Assembly (NCBI RefSeq): GCF_900114915.1
Contig: NZ_FOUS01000009.1
Location: 124,001-188,000, forward strand
Direction: 5' to 3'
Source of the DNA: Bradyrhizobium sp. Rc3b
Lineage (GTDB): Bacteria; Pseudomonadota; Alphaproteobacteria; Rhizobiales; Xanthobacteraceae
Length of the DNA stretch: 64,000 nt
Positions within the stretch are counted from its first letter, which is position 1, and every line of letters begins with the position of its first letter. Shown piece by piece: positions 8,325 through 16,580 of this stretch. The translations under genes were made by a program, and so were the position numbers. The notes below the pieces were generated by a model. That model saw nothing but the letters and a program-made list of their open reading frames with translations. It searched no databases and had not been told where the DNA came from.

Positions 8325-9149
8325 ATGGACACACGCTCGTTCCGGCGATTGCGGCCGGCCAATCCCGTCGGCGATCTCTTGCGCGCCTGGCGCATGCGCC
8401 GGGCGTTGAGTCAGGCGGAGCTGGCGTTCGAGGCCGGCATTTCGATCAAGCATCTGAGCTATGTCGAGACCGGCAAGGCGGCCGCGAGCCGGGACATTCT
8501 GCTGCAACTCGCATCCGCTCTCGATTTGTCGCTGCGCGACCGCAACGCGCTGCTCGAGGCCGGCGGCTTCGCCCGGCAATATGGCGAGCGCGACCTCGCC
8601 GCGCCCGAGCTTGCCGATGCGCGCCGGGCCATCGATCTTCTGCTGCGGCGGCACGAGCCGTTTCCCGCGATCGTCACCGACCGGCGTTGGAACGTGATGC
8701 AGACCAACCGTGCCGCATCGCGCCTGATGACGATGCTGCTCGGACCTGAGCGCATGCAGCGGCCGCTCAATCACATGCGCATGTTCCTGGCGCCGAACGA
8801 GCTCAAGCCGTTCGTCGAGAACTGGACCACCGTGGCCGCGGCTCTGCTGTCGCGCGCGCGCCATGAGGCAATGGCCGCGCCGCTCGACGAAGCCTTGCAA
8901 TCGACCTGGCGCGAATTGATGCGGCTGCCGGAGCTGCCCGCGCTTGGGATCGAGGACAACGCCGTGCCGGGGCCGCTCTGCGAGGTGCGCCTGCGCAAGG
9001 GCGATGCCGGCGTCTCACTGATCGGCGCGGTTCTGACTTTAGGCACGCCGCAGGATGTGACGCTGCAGGAGCTCCGCGTCGAGATGTTCATGCCTGTTGA
9101 TGCCGCCTCCGAGGCGACCCTGGTCGCGTTTGCGGCTCAAGACGCCTGA
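8325..9149 (+). CDS. helix-turn-helix regulator, MmyB-like ligand-binding type (copy 2)
   Basis: 274 residues with the same architecture as the preceding gene: XRE helix-turn-helix at about 18-78 (LLRAWRMRRALSQAELA, HLSYVETGKA) and a MmyB-like domain with DRRWNVMQTNRAAS and PQDVTLQELRVEMFMP. The two copies are clearly related but diverged, so the duplication is not recent. The 3' end overlaps the convergent thioesterase gene by 13 bases. The two copies may respond to different ligands; that is inference. Confidence 0.88.
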   Translation: MDTRSFRRLRPANPVGDLLRAWRMRRALSQAELAFEAGISIKHLSYVETGKAAASRDILLQLASALDLSLRDRNALLEAGGFARQYGERDLAAPELADARRAIDLLLRRHEPFPAIVTDRRWNVMQTNRAASRLMTMLLGPERMQRPLNHMRMFLAPNELKPFVENWTTVAAALLSRARHEAMAAPLDEALQSTWRELMRLPELPALGIEDNAVPGPLCEVRLRKGDAGVSLIGAVLTLGTPQDVTLQELRVEMFMPVDAASEATLVAFAAQDA

Positions 9150-9937
9150 GCTTGCGCGGCCTCACGCCGCTCGAAGCTCATGGCCTGCATCACCTCGGCA
9201 AACGGACCCTTGAGATCGCTCAAGGTCGCCGTGGTGAGGCCGGCGCCGTTGGCGCCGACGCGCGTGGCGGCGCGGATCAGGATCCATTCGCTCTCGGGCG
9301 GACGGAAGAAGTAAAGGCTGATCTCGGGATTGATGAAGGTCCAGTCGCGCATGTCGACGATCTGCGCGACCCCGCTGGCGAAATCCGCGGCCTGCACCGC
9401 CTGGAGCAGCGGTGTGTTCGGCTCGCCCTCGACCAGCGCCGCGTCAAGCCGCATCCAGGCCGCCGCCGGGCCCGGCTTCTCCAGCGCGCCCTCGATCAGC
9501 CGCACCGACACGTTCTGGAAATAGCGGCTCCATTTCTGCGCGAAGGCCGGCGGCGGGCTGCCCGCCTCGGGCGCCTTGTCGAGCGCCATGGGGCTCGCAA
9601 AGGGATCGGTGGGGGATTCCCCGCTCGGCGCCGTCAGCAGCGCCGTGCAGCGGCCGATCTCGGTCTCGCCGTCCATCAGCCGCACCTGCAAGGTCTTGGC
9701 CTTGCGGCCGTCGCGCAGCAATTCGCTGACGGCCCTGAAGGCGCGCAGGCCCGCCGGTCGCCACAGATCGAAGGTCAGGCGTCGCACAACAAAGCCGGAT
9801 TCGGTGGCGAGACGCTCGACCTCGCGGGTCATCAGGGCAGTGGTGGCGCTTCCCTGCAGCATGTCCGGAGACCACGGACCGCCGGCATGCTCCGTAGCCC
9901 GGAACTGTTGGCCTTCCGGCCTGAAAATGGCGCTCAT
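9137..9937 (-). CDS. acyl-CoA thioesterase-like protein (TesB-type double hotdog)
   Basis: 266 residues. The start at 9937 (MSAIFRPEGQ) follows an AGAGGAGAC ribosome binding site; a longer frame to 10027 lacks one. The N-terminal hotdog half carries HAGGPWSPDMLQG and RLTFDLWRPAG, and the C-terminal half GVAQIVDMRDWTFINPE and IRAATRVGANG. This matches the thioesterase family related to TesB that hydrolyses acyl-CoA esters in the cytoplasm. The physiological acyl group is unknown. It converges with the MmyB-type regulator and is divergent from the DsbA-family gene. Confidence 0.78.
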   Translation of the reverse strand: MSAIFRPEGQQFRATEHAGGPWSPDMLQGSATTALMTREVERLATESGFVVRRLTFDLWRPAGLRAFRAVSELLRDGRKAKTLQVRLMDGETEIGRCTALLTAPSGESPTDPFASPMALDKAPEAGSPPPAFAQKWSRYFQNVSVRLIEGALEKPGPAAAWMRLDAALVEGEPNTPLLQAVQAADFASGVAQIVDMRDWTFINPEISLYFFRPPESEWILIRAATRVGANGAGLTTATLSDLKGPFAEVMQAMSFERREAAQAQAS

Positions 9938-10107
9938 CGCGGTCTCCTCTCGGACTTGATTGTGGTCGCGAGTATCGGGGCGGGGTGCAGCGGTCACAAT
10001 AACCGCAGAGGTGAAGTCGTGAGCCATGCAGGACCGGCGGCTTGCGCTGCCCCCGGTTCGGCTTATCTTCCGGCGAACCCGTGACCCGCCCGAAGGAGAC
10101 GCCTGAC

Positions 10108-10773
10108 ATGAGCACGCTGAAACCGCTCCAGATCGATGTCGTCTCCGACGTGGTGTGCCCCTGGTGCTATATCGGCAAGCACCGGATCGAGAGTGCGCTG
10201 GCGCTGGTGCCGGACGTTCCGGTCAAGCTCAATTTCCGCCCGTTCTTCCTCAATCCCTGGGTGCCGCGCGAGGGCATCAGCCGCGAGGCCTATCTCACCC
10301 AGAAGTTCGGCTCGGTCGAGGCCTATAAGGGCATTGCCGGACGTGTCGTTGCGGCCGCCAGCGAGGAGGGCCTCCTCTACAAGCCCGAGCTGGTGGCGCG
10401 GCAGCCCAACACCACCGACTGCCATCGCCTCATCCTGTGGGCGGAAGCGATCGGCAAGGCGCCCGAGATGAAGCAGCGCCTGATGGAGCTGTATTTCCGC
10501 GACGGCGGCGATCTCACCGATGTGAACGTGCTGGTGCAGGCGGCCGCCGATGTCGGCCTCGATGCCGAGGACGTGCGTCGGCGCCTTGCCACCGACGAGG
10601 ACGTCGCGCGCGTCTCGGCCGATGCGCAGGAGGCGGCGGAGAAGGGAATCTCCGGCGTGCCGACCTACGTGTTCGCGCAGAAATACGCCGTCTCCGGCGC
10701 GCAGGACCCGAACCTGCTCTCGCGCGCCATCCGCCAGGTCTCGGAGGAGATCAACGCCCAGGCAGCGGAATAG
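10108..10773 (+). CDS. DsbA-family oxidoreductase, FrnE-like
   Basis: 221 residues with no signal peptide, so cytoplasmic. The active-site motif CPWC is at 17-20 near the N-terminus, followed by the helical insertion typical of FrnE/2-hydroxychromene-2-carboxylate isomerase-like DsbA proteins. GVPTYVF near residue 190 supplies the cis-proline. The start at 10108 follows AAGGAGA. Such proteins act as thiol-disulfide oxidoreductases or isomerases in stress response. It stands alone, divergent from the thioesterase and convergent with the acetyltransferase. Confidence 0.87.
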   Translation: MSTLKPLQIDVVSDVVCPWCYIGKHRIESALALVPDVPVKLNFRPFFLNPWVPREGISREAYLTQKFGSVEAYKGIAGRVVAAASEEGLLYKPELVARQPNTTDCHRLILWAEAIGKAPEMKQRLMELYFRDGGDLTDVNVLVQAAADVGLDAEDVRRRLATDEDVARVSADAQEAAEKGISGVPTYVFAQKYAVSGAQDPNLLSRAIRQVSEEINAQAAE

Positions 10774-10780
10774 CCTTCGC

Positions 10781-11941
10781 TTATTTGCGGAGCCGGCGAA
10801 CCACGCCTCGCGCAGCTTCATGCGCGGCGTTGAGGCCAACCAGCGCTGCGTGAATGAGCGCCACGACCGGATCGTGCCGCCGCAGCGGAATCAGCACGTC
10901 GCCGACCGCAAAACGCCCGCGCCAGATCGGGTTGATCATGGGGTGATCGGCGCTCGCGGTGGAATCCGCGCTGGCGATGGCGGGATCGGCGCAGAGATGG
11001 CGGGTGAGCTCGATTGTGAGCTGCACGCCCGGCGAATATCTTGCAAAGCGCTCGTCGATGCCGAGCTTGAAGAAGAAGGCGCGGTCCTGGTGGCGCAGCA
11101 CGATGCCCGCGGCGACCGGTGTCGTCCCGGCGCGAAGCGTGATGATTTCGCACTGCGCGGTCTCCGCCAGCGCCGGCACCGCGCGGCGAATGAAGGTCGC
11201 ATCGCCTGCGTGCTGAACCAGCGCGGTGCCGCGCTTGCCTTTCCAGCCGCTGGCTTCGAGCTGCAGGAATGTTTCGAGCGCGGGGCCGATCTCGTCAGGC
11301 CGGCGTGCGACGTCGAACGCAACAGGGCCATGCTCTTCGAGGCGATGGCGTTGTCGGCGCAGCTCCTTGAGCTTCTTGGTGCCCAGTGCGTCGCGCAGCA
11401 GCGTCTCGGCATCCTGCGTCGCATCGAGGCTGGCGCGGATGTACGAGGAAAGGACGCGCGGCCTCAGGCCGTCGCGGGTCAGGACCTGCTCGAGCGCAGT
11501 CATCGCAGCGCCCTCGAGCGCAACGTCGTTGAGCACGAGCGCATGCGCGCCGCACTCGCGTGCCCGCTGCAACAGCTGCGTGGCCGCCTCGATCGGGGCG
11601 CCTCGGTCGATCAGCGGGCTGCACAGCGTGCCGTAGGGATGCGCGCTCACCAGCGCGGGCAGGGGAATCTTCAGGGCGTGCCACAGCGGGATCACCGGCA
11701 TCAGCCCGATCAGCCGCGTCGACGTGCCGTCGAATGCGGGCAGGGCCGAGGCGTTCGTGCGGCCGCGCGCGGTGGCGCTGACGGCGAGCTCCCAGGCGGG
11801 CAGGTAATATCCGTTCGGCTCGATCGCCCGCTGCGCGAGCGCGCGCCATTGGCCAGGATCGATCGCCGCGAGCGGGACGCGCGCCGCCATGGCATCCCCG
11901 GATGCCGGATGGATCGCTGCCTGCTGCGCGATATCGACCAC
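10781..11941 (-). CDS. GNAT-fold acetyltransferase, BioF2/CelD-like
   Basis: 386 residues from a GTG start at 11941. The second half carries the BioF2/FemAB-like acetyltransferase fold (KKLKELRRQRHRLEE, then ASGWKGKRGTAL and FFFKLGIDERFARYSPG). Related proteins take part in polysaccharide or cell-envelope modification, but many have no assigned substrate. The gene ends 8 bases from the convergent DsbA-family gene. The upstream 150 bases, shared with the end of ccoG, show no strong promoter. Confidence 0.78.
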   Translation of the reverse strand: MVDIAQQAAIHPASGDAMAARVPLAAIDPGQWRALAQRAIEPNGYYLPAWELAVSATARGRTNASALPAFDGTSTRLIGLMPVIPLWHALKIPLPALVSAHPYGTLCSPLIDRGAPIEAATQLLQRARECGAHALVLNDVALEGAAMTALEQVLTRDGLRPRVLSSYIRASLDATQDAETLLRDALGTKKLKELRRQRHRLEEHGPVAFDVARRPDEIGPALETFLQLEASGWKGKRGTALVQHAGDATFIRRAVPALAETAQCEIITLRAGTTPVAAGIVLRHQDRAFFFKLGIDERFARYSPGVQLTIELTRHLCADPAIASADSTASADHPMINPIWRGRFAVGDVLIPLRRHDPVVALIHAALVGLNAAHEAARGVVRRLRK

Positions 11942-12091
11942 GTCCCCTCGTCCCGTTCACGCGGGCAAATGCCGCGTCACGTGGCCATGCTTAGCGCAAA
12001 GATTGGAAAATACCGTTGGGACGCGGCTCCAATTCGAACGGTAATGTTAACGTCTCGTTGAGCATCCGTGGCCGGATGCTCAACGCAGGCC

Positions 12092-13531
12092 TTACTTGTC
12101 GCCGGGCAGGAAGTGATCACGGGCGCTTGCCCGTCCACCGCCGGCGGTATCGGTGATCGTGACCTCGACATCGCGCGAGGTCTTCGGCAGATCGGCAGGC
12201 CCGACCTGCACCGACAGTCTGACCTCGCGGGTCTGGTCCTGTCCGACCTCGACGACGGGCTTGCCACCGGGAGCGACTTCGATGCCCGCAATCCGAATGT
12301 TCGCGCCGGGCAGCCCGGAGACCTCGATCGCAAACGATCGCTGTGCGCCCTTGTTGAGGATGCGCACGGTGTAATCGTTGCGGACTCCGCCGTCCGAGAG
12401 CTGAACGAACAGAGGATTGCGCTCGTGCAGCACGTTGACGTCCATGGTCGCGCGCGTGGCGAGGGTGTAGACCATGATGGTGCCGACGATGGCAATGGCT
12501 GCGGTATAGATCAGCGTGCGCGCGCGAACGATGCGATAGATCGGCGGCTTGCCTTCGCGCCGGCGCTGCATGTTGATGTCGGTGTCGTAGCCGATCAGCC
12601 CTTTGGGCCGGCCGATCTCGCGCATGACGTTGTCGCAGGCATCGATGCAGAGGCCGCACTGGATGCAGCCGAGCTGGATGCCGTGGCGGATGTCGACGCC
12701 GGTCGGGCAGACGTTGATGCATTGGTGGCAGTCGACGCAATCGCCGGCGAAATCACCGTGGGCGCGGGCGGCTTCCGCCTTCTTCACCGACATGCGCGGC
12801 TCGCCGCGGTCGCGGCGATAGGTGACGTTGAGGGCCCATTCGTCGGTCAGGGCCGCCTGGATGCGCGGCCACGGGCACATGTAGATGCACATCTGCTCGC
12901 GGGCGTGGCCGGCAAAGACATAGGTCGTTGCGGTCAGGATACCGATCCAGAGATAGGCGATGAACGGTGCCTGGAAGGTGGCGAGCTCCTTCACCAGCGT
13001 CGGCGCGTCGTCGAAATACAGCACCCAGGCGCCGCCGGTCCACCAGGCGATCATGATCCAGAGGAAATGCTTCAGCGCGACCTTTCGGATGTGGTCGAAG
13101 GTCCAGTATCGCTTGTCGCCCTGCATGCGCTCGCGGCGGTCGCCTTCGACCCAGCGCTCCACGGCGTAGAACAAATCGGTCCACACCGTCTGCGGACACA
13201 AATAGCCGCACCACAGCCGTCCCGCGACTGCGTTCATCAGGAACAGGGCCATCGCTGCGATGATGAGCAGACCGGTGAAGTAGTAGACCTCCTGCGGCCA
13301 TAGCTCGATGAAGAAGAAATAGAAGCGACGATGCGGCAGGTCGATCAGCACGGCCTGGTCGGGCAGGCCCGGGCCGCGATTCCAGCGCACGAACGGCAGG
13401 AGGTAATAGATCCCGAGCGTGACGCACAGGATCGCCCATTTGATGCGGCGGAACGGCCCGTGGACCGACTGTGGATAGACCTTCCTGCGCTTCTCGTAGA
13501 GAGGTCCCTCGATGAAGGTGTCGTCGGTCAT
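12092..13531 (-). CDS. ccoG: cytochrome c oxidase accessory protein CcoG (FixG)
   Basis: 479 residues. N-terminal membrane segments (KWAILCVTLGIYYLLPFVRW and others) are followed by a CGYLCPQTVW motif and a cytoplasmic double 4Fe-4S region (CVDCHQCINVCPTG and CIQCGLCIDAC). The C-terminal Ig-like FixG domain covers about 370-470. CcoG helps handle copper during cbb3 oxidase assembly. It is normally near ccoNOQP or fixHIS, but neither is here. It lies 31 bases downstream of the ArsR-type regulator on the same strand, so the two are probably cotranscribed. It may be a second copy in this genome. Confidence 0.93.
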   Translation of the reverse strand: MTDDTFIEGPLYEKRRKVYPQSVHGPFRRIKWAILCVTLGIYYLLPFVRWNRGPGLPDQAVLIDLPHRRFYFFFIELWPQEVYYFTGLLIIAAMALFLMNAVAGRLWCGYLCPQTVWTDLFYAVERWVEGDRRERMQGDKRYWTFDHIRKVALKHFLWIMIAWWTGGAWVLYFDDAPTLVKELATFQAPFIAYLWIGILTATTYVFAGHAREQMCIYMCPWPRIQAALTDEWALNVTYRRDRGEPRMSVKKAEAARAHGDFAGDCVDCHQCINVCPTGVDIRHGIQLGCIQCGLCIDACDNVMREIGRPKGLIGYDTDINMQRRREGKPPIYRIVRARTLIYTAAIAIVGTIMVYTLATRATMDVNVLHERNPLFVQLSDGGVRNDYTVRILNKGAQRSFAIEVSGLPGANIRIAGIEVAPGGKPVVEVGQDQTREVRLSVQVGPADLPKTSRDVEVTITDTAGGGRASARDHFLPGDK

Positions 13532-13562
13532 GCCGCGCTCCCGCGTTTGCGCCGGCGAAGTC

Positions 13563-13880
13563 CTAGGGTGCGCAGAAGAGGCGGTACAGCGTCTCCAGCA
13601 CCACGCGGACTTCCCGGCTCGCGATGCTGTAGTATATCGTCTGGCCGTCCCGTCTGGGTTTGACCAGGCTCAATGCGCGCATCTTGCCGAGATGCTGCGA
13701 TAGCGCCGCCGAGGACAGGCCCGCGATCTCAGCGAGTTCGCCGACGGACTTTTCGCCCTCCAGCATGTTGCAGAGAACCAGCAGGCGCTTGGGATTGCCC
13801 ATGGCGGTGAGGAGGCGGGAGGCCTCTTCGGCCTTCTCCTCCAGAGCGATCAATTCCTGATTGCGGGGCTTGCGATTCAT
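13563..13880 (-). CDS. ArsR-family regulator, SqrR/BigR-type persulfide sensor
   Basis: 105 residues from the ATG at 13880 (MNRKPRNQEL). The winged helix has recognition segment LSSAALSQHLGKM. Cys37 (LLVLCNML) and Cys103 (YRLFCAP) are 66 residues apart, the same spacing as the redox cysteines of SqrR and BigR (41/107 and 42/108), which form a polysulfide link when reactive sulfur is present. The metal ligands of ArsR and SmtB are not obvious. It is divergent from a YeeE/YedE pair, a typical BigR/SqrR target, and upstream of ccoG. The persulfide-sensing assignment is inference from cysteine spacing and context. Confidence 0.82.
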   Translation of the reverse strand: MNRKPRNQELIALEEKAEEASRLLTAMGNPKRLLVLCNMLEGEKSVGELAEIAGLSSAALSQHLGKMRALSLVKPRRDGQTIYYSIASREVRVVLETLYRLFCAP

Positions 13881-13974
13881 GGTCGGCCGATATATTAGTA
13901 TATTCGAAAATAAGAAACAATTGAAATAAAGGTATTCGCCGCCCGTGAAGGGCGCTCTCGGTCCGGAGGGTCGA
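13881..13974. promoter_or_regulatory. divergent promoter region between the SqrR-like regulator and the YeeE/YedE pair
   Basis: 94-base intergenic region, markedly AT-rich in its first 50 bases against a GC-rich background. It holds a direct repeat ATATT-AGT-ATATT at about 13891-13903 followed by TCGAAAAT. AT-rich sites in this position are where BigR/SqrR-type repressors bind. The exact operator is not defined by sequence alone. A GGAGGG ribosome binding site precedes the ATG at 13975. Confidence 0.5.
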
Positions 13975-14403
13975 ATGGTTGCAACGTCTTTCACGCCAAT
14001 GGCTTCGCTTGTAGGCGGCGTGCTGATCGGCCTGTCCGCCGTTCTGCTGATGTGGGCGAAGGGACGGGTCGCCGGCGTCAGCGGCATCGCGGCACGGTTG
14101 TTTCCGCCCTATGAGGATGGCGAGTTCGCCGGTCGCCTCGCCTTCGTCGCCGGCCTTGTCGCCGCGCCCGTGCTGGTGCGGCTCGCCACGGGGAGCCTGC
14201 CGTCGCAGACGATCGAGGCGGGAACGGCAATCCTGATTGTCGGCGGCCTGCTCACCGGCTTTGGCTCGGTGTGGGGCAGCGGCTGCACCTCCGGCCACGG
14301 CGTCTGCGGCCTGTCGCGGCTCTCCACGCGTTCGCTGGTCGCGACCGTGACCTTCATGGCAGCCGGCATGGCGACCGTCTTCCTGACGCGGCATTGGAGC
14401 TGA
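13975..14403 (+). CDS. YeeE/YedE-family sulfur transport protein, first half
   Basis: 142 residues from the ATG at 13975, which has a GGAGGG ribosome binding site; the upstream ATG at 13945 is less likely. About four membrane segments are visible, with the family motif GSGCTSGHGVCGLSRLSTRS around Cys104 and Cys111. YeeE/YedE proteins move thiosulfate or other sulfur compounds through conserved cysteines. It is paired with a second half 5 bases downstream, a split arrangement common in bigR-type operons. Regulation by the divergent SqrR-like repressor is likely. Confidence 0.85.
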   Translation: MVATSFTPMASLVGGVLIGLSAVLLMWAKGRVAGVSGIAARLFPPYEDGEFAGRLAFVAGLVAAPVLVRLATGSLPSQTIEAGTAILIVGGLLTGFGSVWGSGCTSGHGVCGLSRLSTRSLVATVTFMAAGMATVFLTRHWS

Positions 14404-14408
14404 CGCCG

Positions 14409-14876
14409 ATGGCCATTCTCGTTCAATTCGTGATCGGCCTGATCTTCGGTCTCGGCCTCATCGTCTCCGGCATGTCCGACCCGGCGAAGGTTCTGAACTT
14501 CCTCGACGTCGGCGGCATTCCGGCGGGGACATGGGATGCGAGCCTTGCCTTCGTGATGGCCGGTGCGGTGGCGGTGACCTTCATCGGCTTCAATCGCGTC
14601 CTGCGGCGCGCCCGTCCGTTCTTTGCCGAACGATTTTTCCTCCCGACGCGAAACGATATCGATCCCAGAATCGTCGCAGGTCCGGCGATCTTCGGTATCG
14701 GCTGGGGATTGGCCGGCTTCTGTCCGGGGCCGGCGCTGACCGCGCTCGGGTTCGGGTCTTCTTCGGCCTTCATCTTCGTCGCGGCGATGTGTGCCGGCAT
14801 GGTGCTCGCACGCTTTGTCGCCCACCTGCCGTCGCTGACGCGCTTCGTCGCGCCGGCCGATCCGCTCGAAACCTGA
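14409..14876 (+). CDS. YeeE/YedE-family sulfur transport protein, second half (DUF6691)
   Basis: 155 residues from the ATG at 14409. Hydrophobic segments occur at about 3-22, 46-62, 88-102 and 115-135. The conserved cysteine motif GLAGFCPGPAL includes Cys105, and GMSDPAKVLNFLD near the N-terminus is typical of the second YedE half. It follows the first half by 5 bases and is followed after 23 bases by an AhpD-like gene, so one transcript is likely. Together the halves should form one sulfur-compound channel in the inner membrane. Confidence 0.85.
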   Translation: MAILVQFVIGLIFGLGLIVSGMSDPAKVLNFLDVGGIPAGTWDASLAFVMAGAVAVTFIGFNRVLRRARPFFAERFFLPTRNDIDPRIVAGPAIFGIGWGLAGFCPGPALTALGFGSSSAFIFVAAMCAGMVLARFVAHLPSLTRFVAPADPLET

Positions 14877-14899
14877 AGTCACTGCAGAGAGTAAAGATC

Positions 14900-15256
14900 A
14901 TGGACAAGAACTATCCCGACATCGTCAGGCAAATCTCCGCCAACATGCGCAAGCTGCGGAGCGACATTCCTGAGACCATGAAGGGATTTTCCGCACTCGC
15001 CCAGGCTGCCACGCACGAGGGTGCACTGGACAAGAAGACGAAGGAGCTGATCGCGCTGGCGCTCGGTGTCGCCGCGCGTTGCGACGGCTGCATCGGCTTT
15101 CACACCGAAGCCCTCGTCAAGCTCGGCGCGACGCGTCAGGAGGTCGAGGAGACGCTCGGCATGGCCGTCTACATGGGCGGCGGACCGTCGCTGATGTACG
15201 CCGCCGATGCGATCGCGGCCTTTGAGCAGTTTCAGCAGCAATCGGTCGCCGCCTGA
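14900..15256 (+). CDS. carboxymuconolactone decarboxylase/AhpD-family protein
   Basis: 118 residues. The AhpD-type active site E-x11-C-x2-C-x3-H is complete: Glu49, Cys61, Cys64 and His68 in ELIALALGVAARCDGCIGFH. Such small all-helical proteins act as alkylhydroperoxidase or thiol peroxidase/reductase partners. The position at the end of the YeeE/YedE operon suggests a role in thiol or persulfide chemistry rather than protocatechuate breakdown, since no pca genes are nearby. A strong bidirectional terminator-like hairpin follows. Confidence 0.85.
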   Translation: MDKNYPDIVRQISANMRKLRSDIPETMKGFSALAQAATHEGALDKKTKELIALALGVAARCDGCIGFHTEALVKLGATRQEVEETLGMAVYMGGGPSLMYAADAIAAFEQFQQQSVAA

Positions 15257-15280
15257 CGTCGCGATCTGAGTCAAGCACGC

Positions 15281-15316
15281 GACGGGACCGGGCGAGTTGT
15301 CTCGTCCGGTCCCGTC
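15281..15316. terminator. hairpin between convergent genes
   Basis: Near-perfect inverted repeat with arms of 16 bases (GACGGGACCGGGCGAG and its complement) and a TTGT loop, between the convergent genes ending at 15256 and 15334. There is no strong T-run, so it may act as a bidirectional or processing hairpin. Confidence 0.6.
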
Positions 15317-15333
15317 CGTGCTCGATCTATCAA

Positions 15334-15660
15334 CTACCAGCGGTCGCCGACACCGACGCCCACGCTGACGCCGGGTGTCCGGATGCCGACGCCGGCACGC
15401 GGACCATCGTCCCAGTCGCGATAGGTGCGTCGCTCATAATAGCGATCGCGCGGCATGGTCGCGTAGGAGTCGCGCACGATCACGCGCGAGCCGCCGCGGG
15501 TGCGGTAGCAATTGCCGGCATCGTCGCAGACAAGCCGGACTTCCTGAATGAGATCGGGGTTCGTGTATTCGCTGGTCGAATAGATGTCCGCCGCCTTGGC
15601 ACCGGTTGCCGCGGCCAGCGCGCCGACACCCGCCAACAGCGCAATCGTAAATGTCTTCAT
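15334..15660 (-). CDS. secreted hypothetical protein
   Basis: 108 residues from the ATG at 15660 (MKTFTIALLAG). A signal peptide ends at about residue 23 (ATGAKAA). The mature part has a Cys pair (LVCDDAGNCYRTRGG) and ends in a Gly/Val-rich tail (GVGIRTPGVSVGVGVGDRW). Similar small periplasmic proteins are common in Bradyrhizobium, with no assigned function. It converges with the AhpD-like gene. No operon partner is evident; the next gene on this strand begins 518 bases upstream. Confidence 0.65.
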   Translation of the reverse strand: MKTFTIALLAGVGALAAATGAKAADIYSTSEYTNPDLIQEVRLVCDDAGNCYRTRGGSRVIVRDSYATMPRDRYYERRTYRDWDDGPRAGVGIRTPGVSVGVGVGDRW

Positions 15661-15773
15661 CGTGTCCTCCACCGAAACTGCCCTCGGCGGTAACAAGAAG
15701 GGGAGGCGGCGATCGTTCCCGGTTGCGGTGCTGGTTTTTCCCGGAACCGGAGCTTTGTTACGCAGATTCGCTG

Positions 15774-16178
15774 CTAGATCGGCTCGTAGGTTTCCGTTCC
15801 GCAGATGTCCTCGGCTTCTGCCCGGCGGCGGTCGACCACTTTTCCGCCTGATATCGTCACGATGTAGGTCTGGGCGCCGAGCGAGGTGCCGGTGGCGGAG
15901 GTGAGCTGGGCCCGGACGCAGGCGGTCCAGCCCGGCCCGCGCACCTCGCGATGGGGCGCAGCGACGTGCACCTCGCGCGGATAGGAGGTGGCGAGGAAGA
16001 CGACGTCGATCTGCTCGCGCACCACGCGCTTGACGTCGGGGGCGGGCTCAGGCGGCGGCTGCTCGGTTTCCTTCATGCGCATGAATTCCGGCACCGGCGC
16101 GCGGCTGTCGGCAAAGCCGCAGGCGCCGAGCGCGAGCGCGCCGGCGAGCAGCGCCGCATGTGCAATGATCCGTAACAT
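15774..16178 (-). CDS. putative lipoprotein of unknown function
   Basis: 134 residues from the ATG at 16178 (MLRIIAHAALLAG). The lipobox is LALGAC, so the mature protein should be lipid-anchored at a cysteine near residue 20. A proline-rich linker (EQPPPEPAPD) is followed by a domain with PGWTACVRAQLTS and ISGGKVVDRRRAEAEDICG, suggesting a small beta-rich periplasmic domain with two cysteines. No family name can be given. The 164-base gap to 16343 separates it from a divergent small secreted protein. Confidence 0.65.
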   Translation of the reverse strand: MLRIIAHAALLAGALALGACGFADSRAPVPEFMRMKETEQPPPEPAPDVKRVVREQIDVVFLATSYPREVHVAAPHREVRGPGWTACVRAQLTSATGTSLGAQTYIVTISGGKVVDRRRAEAEDICGTETYEPI

Positions 16179-16342
16179 CCGTGAAGGTCCCCTGCGGGCC
16201 AACAGATAGGCAGGAATGCGATCCGGCGAAGTCCCCGGCGATCAAGATTTGCTGAAGTCTCCAGGAAGTCCTGGAACTCGCGGCATTTCATATTCCGGAA
16301 TTGCAGGCTAAGTTTGTACCCCAGACGAGGGGGGTTGCATCA

Positions 16343-16567
16343 ATGAGGATTTTGGTCATCGCGGCTGCGGTCATGGCGCTGACGGTTGCATCGGCGCAGG
16401 CGCAGGGCCGGCGGCCACCCAATGAGGCAGCTAAACCGGCGGACAACAAGCCCAAGGTCGACGAGAAAGCCTACAAGGCCGCGCTTGAGCGCATTCCCGA
16501 GCCCAAGGACAAGTACGACCCGTGGGGCGGGGCCCGCCCGAGTGAACCCGCCAAGAAGCCGAAATAG
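16343..16567 (+). CDS. small secreted protein with DPWGG motif (paralogue A)
   Basis: 74 residues. A signal peptide of about 21 residues ends ASAQAQ. The mature 53-residue peptide is Lys/Pro-rich and ends with KAYKAALERIP-x5-DKYDPWGGARP. The same motif occurs in the protein at 20355-20651, so the two form a family. The start at 16343 follows a GGGG-containing stretch; the upstream ATG at 16301 is less likely. The function is unknown. A periplasmic peptide or small envelope protein is inferred. The PQQ dehydrogenase gene begins 13 bases later. Confidence 0.7.
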   Translation: MRILVIAAAVMALTVASAQAQGRRPPNEAAKPADNKPKVDEKAYKAALERIPEPKDKYDPWGGARPSEPAKKPK

Positions 16568-16580
16568 GGCGAGGCGAGCG

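Noticed and set aside
9152..10084. Long plus-strand open frame of 310 codons
   Set aside because: It lies entirely opposite the thioesterase gene, is Arg/His/Gly-rich and has no domain. It is a shadow of high-GC codon use.
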